A stretch of 32,618 nucleotides of DNA from Pelagibacteraceae bacterium AG-422-C23 (GTDB lineage: Bacteria > Pseudomonadota > Alphaproteobacteria > Pelagibacterales > Pelagibacteraceae), in assembly GCA_003213695.1 (NCBI GenBank), contig QCMO01000007.1, positions 1-32,618 of the forward strand, in the 5' to 3' direction. The position numbers and the translations under genes are program-made. Below the pieces are notes generated by a model that saw only the letters and a list, made by a program, of their open reading frames with translations, was not told the DNA's origin and ran no database searches. Below, one piece after another: positions 26,389 to 32,618 of this stretch. Position 1 is the stretch's first letter; each line of letters starts with the position of its first letter.

Positions 26389-27416
26389 TAAATAGCTTCC
26401 TCCAATTTTTTAGACATTTCAGCGATATTATCAGGGGGCCAATTTGGAATTTCCATACCTAAATATAATGACATACCAGTTAAAACTTCTTTTATTTCAT
26501 TCAAAGATTTTCTTCCAAAATTTGGTGTTCGCAACATTTCTCCCTCAGATTTTTGAACAAGATCTCCGATGTAAATTATATTATCATTTTTAAGGCAATT
26601 CATAGATCTTACAGATAATTCTAGTTCATCAACTTTTCTTAATAAGTTTTTATTAAATTCTGGTTCACTAGAAACTTCTTTAACAGGTGCTTCAACTGGT
26701 TCGTCAAAATTAATGAACATTTTAAGTTGATCTTGAAAAATTCTAGCAGCATATGCTACTGCATCTTCAGCTGAAATTGCACCATTTGTTTCCACTTCCA
26801 TTGTTAATTTATCATAATCTAATGCTTTACCTTCTCTTGCTGTGCTTACTGAATAAGAAACTTTTTTAACTGGGCTATATAATGAGTCAATTGCTATTAA
26901 TCCTAATGGAGGTTCTTCAGGTTTATTTAGATCTGCTGGCACATAACCTTTGCCTGTATTGACATTCATTTCCATGTGAAAGTTTGTATTTTCATCTAAA
27001 TTACAAATTACTAAATCAGGATTTAAAATTTCAATATCTGCAACAGGTGTTATATCAGAAGCTTTAATTTCACCAGGCCCTTTTGCATCTAAAATTAGTT
27101 TTTTTGTACCTTCTGAATTATTTTTTAATGCTAAAGATTTAATATTTAATACAATGTCAGTAACATCTTCTCTTACACCTTTTATAGAAGTGAATTCATG
27201 TAAAACTCCATCAATCTGAATAGAAGTGACAGCTGAACCCCTAATAGATGATAGTAAAATTCTTCTTAAAGAATTTCCTAAAGTTAAGCCATAACCTTTT
27301 TCTAATGGCTCCGCAATTATTTTTGCTTGGGTTTGATCATCACTTATTTTGACATCTAATTTAGTTGGTTTAATAAGTGATTTCCAATTTTTAACATTAA
27401 CATTTTCAGTTTGCAT
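26388..27416 (-). CDS. rpoA: RNA polymerase alpha subunit
   Basis: The alpha subunit dimerises to start RNA polymerase assembly and contacts activators and promoter DNA through its C-terminal domain. The 342-residue protein has the NTD (about 1-235, with [17 protein letters not shown]) and the CTD (about 265-330, with [18 protein letters not shown] and [14 protein letters not shown]). An AGGAG ribosome binding site precedes the ATG, which also overlaps the rpsK stop by one base. The order rpsK-rpoA-rplQ without rpsD is normal for alphaproteobacteria. Confidence 0.98.
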   Translation of the reverse strand: MQTENVNVKNWKSLIKPTKLDVKISDDQTQAKIIAEPLEKGYGLTLGNSLRRILLSSIRGSAVTSIQIDGVLHEFTSIKGVREDVTDIVLNIKSLALKNNSEGTKKLILDAKGPGEIKASDITPVADIEILNPDLVICNLDENTNFHMEMNVNTGKGYVPADLNKPEEPPLGLIAIDSLYSPVKKVSYSVSTAREGKALDYDKLTMEVETNGAISAEDAVAYAARIFQDQLKMFINFDEPVEAPVKEVSSEPEFNKNLLRKVDELELSVRSMNCLKNDNIIYIGDLVQKSEGEMLRTPNFGRKSLNEIKEVLTGMSLYLGMEIPNWPPDNIAEMSKKLEEAI

Positions 27417-27865
27417 TAAACTCTCCTTTTTTTTGGTGGTCTTGTTCCATTATGAGGCATTGGTGTAGTGTCTTTAATTGACAAAATCTTAAATCCTCTT
27501 GCTTGTAAAGCTCTCAAGGCTGTTTCTCTCCCAGAGCCAGGTCCCTTAATTTCAACTGTTAAATTTTTCATACCAAATTCTAATGCTTTAGATGCTGCAG
27601 AATCTGCCGCAACTTGTGCTGCATACGGGGTTGATTTTCTTGAACCCTTAAAACCTTTTTGACCAGCTGATGCCCAAGAAACAACGTTGCCACTTGTATC
27701 TGCTATAGAAATTATTGTATTATTAAATGTTGATTGAACATAAGCAATACCGTTTAAAATATTTTTTTTAATTTTCTTTTTTTTTGAATAAGTGCTTTTA
27801 CTTGCTTTACTTGAAACTTTTTCAGATTTTTGATCTTTGTTTTCTGTTTTTTCTACTTTAGCCAT
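27416..27865 (-). CDS. rpsK: 30S ribosomal protein S11 with N-terminal Lys/Ser extension
   Basis: S11 sits on the 30S platform near the E site. The 149-residue protein has the conserved core from about residue 36 ([19 protein letters not shown]), the [15 protein letters not shown] segment and the C-terminal [16 protein letters not shown]. It is about 20 residues longer than usual because of a charged Lys/Ser/Glu N-terminal extension. A later start cannot be chosen easily, as there is no internal ATG before the core. It begins three bases after rpsM. Confidence 0.97.
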   Translation of the reverse strand: MAKVEKTENKDQKSEKVSSKASKSTYSKKKKIKKNILNGIAYVQSTFNNTIISIADTSGNVVSWASAGQKGFKGSRKSTPYAAQVAADSAASKALEFGMKNLTVEIKGPGSGRETALRALQARGFKILSIKDTTPMPHNGTRPPKKRRV

Positions 27866-27868
27866 AAT

Positions 27869-28252
27869 TTATTTCTTCAGTGGTGTTAATTTTTTTCCAG
27901 CTATAGCAATAGCTTTACCTTTTCTTGTTCTTGCATTACATCTTGTTCTTTGGCCTCTTACAGGTAATTTTTTTCTATGTCTTGATCCTCTGTAACATGC
28001 AAGATCAATTAATCTTTTTATACTTAAAGAATAATCTCTTCTTAAATCACCTTCTACTTTAAAGTTTTGGTCAATATATTCTCTAATTTTCAAAATTTCA
28101 TCATCAGTTAATTGATTTACCCGTTTATCCTTAGGTATTTCAAGAGATGTGCAAATTTGATTAGAAAACTTATCACCTATGCCGTAAATGTAAGTAAGCC
28201 CAATGTGGACTAACTTGTTTTGTGGAATATTAATACCTGCAATACGAGCCAT
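27869..28252 (-). CDS. rpsM: 30S ribosomal protein S13
   Basis: S13 is a head protein of the small subunit contacting the P-site tRNA and the large subunit. The 127-residue protein begins [10 protein letters not shown], contains YIYGIG and [18 protein letters not shown], and ends in the basic tail. No clear ribosome binding site precedes the ATG. A 56-base gap separates it from adk, the longest in this gene run, and it holds a near-consensus promoter. Confidence 0.98.
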   Translation of the reverse strand: MARIAGINIPQNKLVHIGLTYIYGIGDKFSNQICTSLEIPKDKRVNQLTDDEILKIREYIDQNFKVEGDLRRDYSLSIKRLIDLACYRGSRHRKKLPVRGQRTRCNARTRKGKAIAIAGKKLTPLKK

Positions 28253-28276
28253 AAATTTTTGAGATAAATTCAGCCT

Positions 28277-28304
28277 TTTATATAAGAAGATCTTCTAAAG
28301 TCAA
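28277..28304 (-). promoter_or_regulatory. Strong candidate sigma-70 promoter for rpsM-rpsK-rpoA-rplQ, palindrome in spacer
   Basis: On the minus strand TTGACT (28304-28299) and TATAAA (28282-28277) are each one mismatch from consensus, with a 16-base spacer. The predicted start near 28270 gives a leader of about 18 bases before the rpsM ATG. The spacer contains the perfect 12-base palindrome AGAAGATCTTCT (28285-28296), and its centre coincides exactly with the spacer centre. The -35 begins five bases after the adk stop codon. A dedicated alpha-operon promoter is plausible; an operator role for the palindrome is inference. Confidence 0.6.
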
Positions 28305-28308
28305 TGTC

Positions 28309-28872
28309 TTAAACTGTTAGAAAATCGTTGATTTTAGTGGTTATTTCCTCAATTTCTAATGCACCATCTAATTCATAAAAATTAGAATTTTTATTATAAA
28401 AATCAAGAACTGGTTTAGTCGTATGCATGTAGGTATCGTATCTTTTTAAAATTGTATCTAATTCATCATCTGATCGGCTCTCTTGAATCTTTCTTTTCTC
28501 AATTCTTTTTATGATTGTTTCCTTATCTACATTAAGAAAAAAAATAAAATCTATTTTTTGATTTGTATCTTTTAATAGTTTTTCTAAATTTTTAGCCTGA
28601 CTTATTGATCTGGGATAACCATCAAAAATCAAATTATCTTTCTTTTGTGGATTAAATAAAACTTTTTTAATCAATTCATTTACAATTTCATCATTTACAA
28701 ATTTTCCTTCATTCATATTATTAATTATTTTTTTTCCAATTTCAGTATCCATTTTAATTTCATTTCGTAATATATCTCCTGTAGATATTTGAAATCCATT
28801 TAGTTTTTCTACTAAATTTTTTGCTTGGGTTCCTTTGCCCGCTCCTGGTGGACCGAATAAGATAATATTCAC
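28309..28872 (-). CDS. adk: Adenylate kinase (short-lid form)
   Basis: Adk interconverts AMP, ADP and ATP. The 187-residue protein has the P-loop GPPGAGKGTQ (about 7-16), the AMP-binding QISTGDILRNEI segment and FDGYPRSISQAKNL. The lid is short and has no zinc cysteines (RKIQESRSDDELDTILKRY), consistent with the compact form found in many alphaproteobacteria. The start codon is GTG at 28872, three bases after secY. Location between secY and rpsM is the usual spc-operon arrangement. Confidence 0.96.
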   Translation of the reverse strand: MNIILFGPPGAGKGTQAKNLVEKLNGFQISTGDILRNEIKMDTEIGKKIINNMNEGKFVNDEIVNELIKKVLFNPQKKDNLIFDGYPRSISQAKNLEKLLKDTNQKIDFIFFLNVDKETIIKRIEKRKIQESRSDDELDTILKRYDTYMHTTKPVLDFYNKNSNFYELDGALEIEEITTKINDFLTV

Positions 28873-28875
28873 TTA

Positions 28876-30156
28876 TTATCTTCCAAATTTAGTTTTTTTA
28901 ATAAGCTGTTCATATTGTGAACTCATTAATCTTGTTTGTATTTGAGTAACAGTATCTATAGCAACTACAACAACAATAAGAATTGATGTTCCACCTAAAT
29001 AAAATGGAATTGGGTAATTGGCTATTAAAAATTCTGGCATTAAACAAACTAAGGTTAAATATAACGCTCCAATTGTTGTAAGCTTTGTTAAAATATTTTC
29101 AATATATAAAGCTGTGCTTTCACCTGGTCTTATTCCTGGTATGAATCCGCCATACTTTCTTAAATTATCTGCTGTTTCAGTTGGATTAAAAGTAATTGAC
29201 GTGTAAAAGAAAGTAAAAAAGATTATTCCAGAAGCATACAACAACATATATAAAGGTTGTCCTTGAGTAAAGAATGAGCTTATATTTAAAAAAGTTTCAT
29301 TGTCTGAAAAATTAAAATTTGAAAACGTCACTGGTAATAAAAGTAAAGCTGAAGCAAATATAGCTGGTATAACGCCTGCTTGGTTTATTTTTAATGGTAA
29401 ATGAGAAGATTCTCCACCATACATTTTATTTCCCATTTGTCTTTTTGGGTAATTTATTAATATTTTTCTTAAAGCTCTTTCCATGAAGACTATAAATAAA
29501 ATTGTTAAAATTAATAAAATAAAAATTGCCAAAAGTAACATTGTAGATACAGCACCAGTCCTTCCTAATTCAAATGTAGTAACTAATGCACGTGGTATTT
29601 CAGCAACAATACCTGCAAAAATAATTAAGGAAATACCATTTCCTATTCCTCTTTGAGTAATTTGTTCACCTAACCACATTAAAAAGATAGTACCCGCAAC
29701 AATTGTTGTTACTGTTGATATCTTAAAAAAAATTCCGGGATTAATTACTAAGTTTGCAGATGACTCTAAACCTACAGCTAGACCATATCCTTGGACAGTT
29801 GCAAGTAATACTGTTCCGTATCTTGTTATCTGAGTTATTTTTGATCTTCCTGTTTCACCTTGTGCTTTCAAGTTTTTAAAATAATCTGAAACTCCAGTTA
29901 ATAATTGTACTATAATTGAAGATGATATATATGGCATTATTCCTAAAGCAAAAATTGCCATTCTACTTACGGCACCTCCAGCAAATACGTTAAACATACC
30001 AAGTAATCCTTTTTGATTACCTTCCATCATAATCTTAAGTTGTTCAGGATCTATACCGGGTAATGGCACAAAAGTACCAAATCTATAAACCGCAAGTATA
30101 GCTATGGTAAATATAATTCTATTTCTTAAATCATTGTTAGATGATGAGGCGCTCAT
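28876..30156 (-). CDS. secY: Protein translocase subunit SecY
   Basis: SecY forms the protein-conducting channel of the inner membrane with SecE and SecG. The 426-residue protein has ten predicted membrane segments. Signature stretches are FGTFVPLPGIDPEQL, LGIMPYISSSIIVQLLT (segment 2), LGEQITQRGIGNGISLIIF (segment 4) and the cytoplasmic loop VFMERALRKILINYPKRQMG. YGGFIPGIRPGEST precedes the eighth segment. It follows rplO by 11 bases. Confidence 0.98.
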   Translation of the reverse strand: MSASSSNNDLRNRIIFTIAILAVYRFGTFVPLPGIDPEQLKIMMEGNQKGLLGMFNVFAGGAVSRMAIFALGIMPYISSSIIVQLLTGVSDYFKNLKAQGETGRSKITQITRYGTVLLATVQGYGLAVGLESSANLVINPGIFFKISTVTTIVAGTIFLMWLGEQITQRGIGNGISLIIFAGIVAEIPRALVTTFELGRTGAVSTMLLLAIFILLILTILFIVFMERALRKILINYPKRQMGNKMYGGESSHLPLKINQAGVIPAIFASALLLLPVTFSNFNFSDNETFLNISSFFTQGQPLYMLLYASGIIFFTFFYTSITFNPTETADNLRKYGGFIPGIRPGESTALYIENILTKLTTIGALYLTLVCLMPEFLIANYPIPFYLGGTSILIVVVVAIDTVTQIQTRLMSSQYEQLIKKTKFGR

Positions 30157-30167
30157 TTAATTATTAT

Positions 30168-30620
30168 TTATTTTTTAAGTTGTATTGATCCACCAATTTT
30201 TTCAAGCTTTTCTACAGCCGATTTAGATGCAAGATCTGCCTCTATATTAATTTTCTCTTTTATTTCGCCTGATCCTAAAATCTTAAGTTTAATGGAATTT
30301 TTATTAATTAATTTTAATTTTTTTAATAAATCAGAATTTAGTATATCGCTTGATTTAATATTTTTTTTATCTAGAAAAAATTGAATTTTATCTAGATTCA
30401 AAATTGCAATATTTTCTTTTCTAATTGAATTAAATCCTCTTTTTGGCAATCTTCTGTACAAAGGCATTTGTCCACCTTCAAAACTCTTAATAGCAACACC
30501 AGATCTTGATTTTTGTCCTTTAACTCCTCTTCCAGAAGTTTTTCCTTTACCAGAACCTATTCCTCGCCCAACTCTTAACTTTGGTTTTTTAATTTTTATT
30601 CTGTTGTTTAATTTAATCAT
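30168..30620 (-). CDS. rplO: 50S ribosomal protein L15
   Basis: L15 is an early-to-middle assembly protein of the large subunit. The 150-residue protein has the glycine/arginine-rich N-terminal extension (RVGRGIGSGKGKTSGRGVKG) and FEGGQMPLYRRLPKRGF, both diagnostic. The C-terminal globular part is lysine-rich. Its ATG overlaps the rpsE stop by one base, so rpmD (L30), usually between rpsE and rplO, is absent here. Confidence 0.97.
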   Translation of the reverse strand: MIKLNNRIKIKKPKLRVGRGIGSGKGKTSGRGVKGQKSRSGVAIKSFEGGQMPLYRRLPKRGFNSIRKENIAILNLDKIQFFLDKKNIKSSDILNSDLLKKLKLINKNSIKLKILGSGEIKEKINIEADLASKSAVEKLEKIGGSIQLKK

Positions 30621-31135
30621 TATCCTCTTTTTTCAATTATTTCCGAAATCTTTTTATTTCTAATTGATGAAATTTGTTTTGGTGAGTTTTGTTTAAGTAA
30701 AGCTTTCATTGTTGCTCTAATTACATTGTGTGCATTTGAAGTTCCCATAGATTTAGCAACAATATCTTTTACACCCAAAACTTCACATACAGCTCTTACT
30801 GGACCTCCAGCAATTATACCAGTTCCTTTTGAAGCTGCTCTAAGAACGATTTTACCTGAGCCATCTTTTGCTTTTACGTCGTGGTGAATTGTTCTTCCTT
30901 CTCTTAACGGTATATGAACTAATTTTCTTCTAGCAATTTCATTAGCTTTTTTTATTGCATCTGGTACTTGCTTAGCTTTAGCATGGGCTATACCAATTCT
31001 TCCAGCTTGATTTCCTACTACAACCAAGGCTGAAAAACCAAATCTTCTACCACCTTTAACTACTTTTGTTATACGATTAATATGAACCAATTTTTCTAAA
31101 ATATCGTCAGTTTTTTTTTCTTTATTATTGTCCAT
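30620..31135 (-). CDS. rpsE: 30S ribosomal protein S5
   Basis: S5 contributes to decoding accuracy near the mRNA entry channel. The 171-residue protein has the double-stranded-RNA-binding-like N-terminal domain with VKGGRRFGFSALVVVGNQAG and the C-terminal domain with GSGKIVLRAASKGTGIIAGG and ARK-type helices. It starts two bases after rplR and overlaps the rplO start by one base. Confidence 0.98.
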   Translation of the reverse strand: MDNNKEKKTDDILEKLVHINRITKVVKGGRRFGFSALVVVGNQAGRIGIAHAKAKQVPDAIKKANEIARRKLVHIPLREGRTIHHDVKAKDGSGKIVLRAASKGTGIIAGGPVRAVCEVLGVKDIVAKSMGTSNAHNVIRATMKALLKQNSPKQISSIRNKKISEIIEKRG

Positions 31136-31137
31136 AA

Positions 31138-31494
31138 TTAAAATTCCATTCCATTTTTACGAAGAGTTTCAGCAAACACTTTTACTCTTCCGTGATATTT
31201 GTAAACACCTCTATCAAAAAAGATTTTAGTTATCTTTTTTTCTTGAGCTTTTTTAGCAAGTTTTTCTGCAACAATTTTAGATAATTCAGTTTTATTTACC
31301 TTAGAATTAGATTTAACATCTTTTTCTATTGATGATGCTGATATAAGAGTTGTATTTTTACTATCATCAATAATTTGAGCAGAAATATTTTTTGCCGATC
31401 TTGATATACTTAATCTAAATCTATCATTAGATGCAACTTTTTTGACTTTATTACTAACTCTAAATTTTTTTCTTTTAGTTATATTAAGTTTCAT
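31138..31494 (-). CDS. rplR: 50S ribosomal protein L18
   Basis: L18 binds 5S rRNA in the central protuberance. The 118-residue protein has a basic N-terminus, the [19 protein letters not shown] strand-turn pattern and the C-terminal [20 protein letters not shown], which is the conserved 5S-binding region. It overlaps the rplF stop by one base. Confidence 0.97.
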   Translation of the reverse strand: MKLNITKRKKFRVSNKVKKVASNDRFRLSISRSAKNISAQIIDDSKNTTLISASSIEKDVKSNSKVNKTELSKIVAEKLAKKAQEKKITKIFFDRGVYKYHGRVKVFAETLRKNGMEF

Positions 31495-32033
31495 TATTTT
31501 TTCTTTCCCTCTTTTTTCAAAATATATTGGCCTTTTTCTCTCACACCTTTGCCCTTATACGGTTCTATTTTTCTTAATGTTTTAAGTTTAGAAACAACTG
31601 CACCTACTTTTTGTTTATCAGAACCAGATACTTTAATTGTAGTTTGTTTTTCCACAGCAATTTTGATTCCTTCAGGAATATCAAAATTTATATCATGGCT
31701 GTATCCAAGTTGGAGATTTAATTGGTTTCCTTTTAAAGCAGCTCTGTAGCCAACTCCTACCAATTCTAAAGTTTTTTCATATCCTGCACTTGAACCAATT
31801 ACTGCATTGTTTATTAAACTTCTATTCATGCCCCATAATCTTTTAGTATCTTGGTCAATTTTTTTTGGTTTAATTGAGATTTCTTTGCCATCTTTAATAT
31901 CAAGCTTAAACATTTCTAGATCAATATTAATTGATTTTTTCCCTAATGGTCCCTCTATATTTAGAATGCTCCCAGCTAAAGCAACTTTTACTTTTTCTGG
32001 AACTGAAATATTTATTTTACCAATTTTAGACAT
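31494..32033 (-). CDS. rplF: 50S ribosomal protein L6
   Basis: L6 lies near the factor-binding site of the large subunit. The 179-residue protein has two tandem alpha/beta domains. Typical segments are [19 protein letters not shown] at the N-terminus, [20 protein letters not shown] at the domain junction and [15 protein letters not shown] near the C-terminus. It starts on the last base of the rpsH stop (TAATG). Confidence 0.98.
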   Translation of the reverse strand: MSKIGKINISVPEKVKVALAGSILNIEGPLGKKSINIDLEMFKLDIKDGKEISIKPKKIDQDTKRLWGMNRSLINNAVIGSSAGYEKTLELVGVGYRAALKGNQLNLQLGYSHDINFDIPEGIKIAVEKQTTIKVSGSDKQKVGAVVSKLKTLRKIEPYKGKGVREKGQYILKKEGKKK

Positions 32034-32428
32034 TAAAATACCTTACAAATTATTTCACCACCAACTTTTTGTTTTCTTGCATCAATATCTGTCATTACTC
32101 CTTTTGGAGTTGATACTATTGCTATTCCTAAACCATTATTAATCTTTGGCAAGCTATCTGCGCTTGAAAAGATTCTTCTACCTGGTTTTGAAACTCTTTC
32201 AAATGTGCTTATGACGGGATTTCCAGAATGATATTTTAACTCTAGAGATAATACTGACTTATTATCTACTTCAGAAGTTTTATAATCTTTGATAAAACCC
32301 TCATTCTTTAAAATATCTGCAATTTTTGTTTTGAAATTTGATGAAGGTAGCTCAACTTTTTTATGATTTCTTTGTTGAGCATTCTTAATTCTTGCTATCA
32401 TATCTCCAATTGGATCACTTAAACTCAT
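32033..32428 (-). CDS. rpsH: 30S ribosomal protein S8
   Basis: S8 binds the central domain of 16S rRNA and, in enterobacteria, represses spc-operon translation; such control here is unproven. The 131-residue protein begins MSLSDPIGDMIARIKNAQQR and ends with the conserved KGVMTDIDARKQKVGGEIIC-type segment. An AAAGGA ribosome binding site lies just before the ATG, ten bases after rpsN. Confidence 0.98.
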   Translation of the reverse strand: MSLSDPIGDMIARIKNAQQRNHKKVELPSSNFKTKIADILKNEGFIKDYKTSEVDNKSVLSLELKYHSGNPVISTFERVSKPGRRIFSSADSLPKINNGLGIAIVSTPKGVMTDIDARKQKVGGEIICKVF

Positions 32429-32438
32429 AATTTCCTTT

Positions 32439-32618
32439 CTACCAACTTGATTTAACTAAACCTGGTATTTTTCCTTGTAAACCAAGTTGTCTTAAAGCTA
32501 TTCTTGATATTTTTAATTTTCTATAAACACCATGAGGTCTTCCAGTAATTTGACATCTATTCATAACTCTTATTTTTGCCGAATTTCTTGGTAACTTTGA
32601 TAACTTTTGTTGTGCTTT
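32439..32618 (-). CDS. rpsN: 30S ribosomal protein S14, C-terminal part (cut by window end)
   Basis: The last 59 residues of S14 are readable on the minus strand, ending at a TAG at 32441-32439. The diagnostic segments are [20 protein letters not shown] and [18 protein letters not shown]. Only one cysteine remains in the region where zinc-type S14 has a CXXC pair, so this is the zinc-independent long form. It lies directly upstream of rpsH, the normal spc-operon order; the N-terminus lies outside the window. Confidence 0.95.
   Translation of the reverse strand, partial: KAQQKLSKLPRNSAKIRVMNRCQITGRPHGVYRKLKISRIALRQLGLQGKIPGLVKSSW

Noticed and set aside
31807..32142. Open frame of 111 codons opposite rplF and rpsH
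   Set aside because: It is antisense to two highly conserved ribosomal protein genes; its composition reflects the reverse of lysine-rich coding sequence.
1..32618. Mobile elements, CRISPR arrays, phage genes or toxin-antitoxin pairs
   Set aside because: No transposase, integrase, direct-repeat array or paired small genes were seen; coding is continuous with core genes.

Overview
The window is a gene-dense, strongly A+T-rich bacterial chromosome segment. Gene order and protein features point to an alphaproteobacterium with a streamlined genome, most likely of the SAR11 (Pelagibacterales) type. The reasons are near-zero intergenic space, many 1-4 base start/stop overlaps (TAATG, ATGA, GTGA), lysine- and isoleucine-rich proteins, an alphaproteobacterial ribosomal operon ending rpoA-rplQ without rpsD, a dihydroorotase of the metal-ligand-deficient type, a short-lid adenylate kinase, and a heterotetrameric sarcosine oxidase operon. 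No mobile element, prophage, CRISPR array or toxin system is visible. The assignment comes from reading the sequence, not from a database search.

Layout. (1) 1-104: the tail of an unidentified gene, convergent with a tRNA-Ser(GCT) on the minus strand. (2) 265-6930, plus strand: soxB-soxD-soxA-soxG (sarcosine to glycine plus a folate-bound C1 unit), then a periplasmic binding protein and a permease of a polar amino-acid-type ABC importer with no ATPase gene. (3) 6927-13575, minus strand: a packed seven-gene run transcribed gatC-gatA-gatB-O-methyltransferase-trhO-MATE exporter-secreted nuclease. It starts with tRNA amidation and continues with tRNA wobble-uridine hydroxylation and a likely matching methylation step. 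(4) 13626-20011, plus strand: ruvX, then pyrB, pyrC-like, plsY, topA and a RidA-family gene. (5) 20020-22127, minus strand: galU-ugd, making UDP-glucose and UDP-glucuronate. (6) panC (plus), mgtE (minus), lipB (plus). (7) 25010-32618, minus strand: the 3' part of the spc operon and the alpha operon, transcribed rpsN-rpsH-rplF-rplR-rpsE-rplO-secY-adk-rpsM-rpsK-rpoA-rplQ and then a RluC/RluD-family pseudouridine synthase.

How it fits together. Most of the window is core metabolism and translation. The most interesting points are functional couplings. TrhO, which makes 5-hydroxyuridine at tRNA position 34, is translationally coupled to a COG4122-type O-methyltransferase resembling Bacillus TrmR, which methylates that same base. 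This suggests a compact 5-methoxyuridine operon attached to gatCAB. A near-consensus promoter whose spacer holds an exactly centred 12-base palindrome lies between adk and rpsM. rpmD (L30) is missing from its usual site. The pyrB-linked dihydroorotase lacks its HxH metal ligands. The ABC importer beside sarcosine oxidase lacks an ATPase gene. I found no clearly unprecedented multi-gene system.
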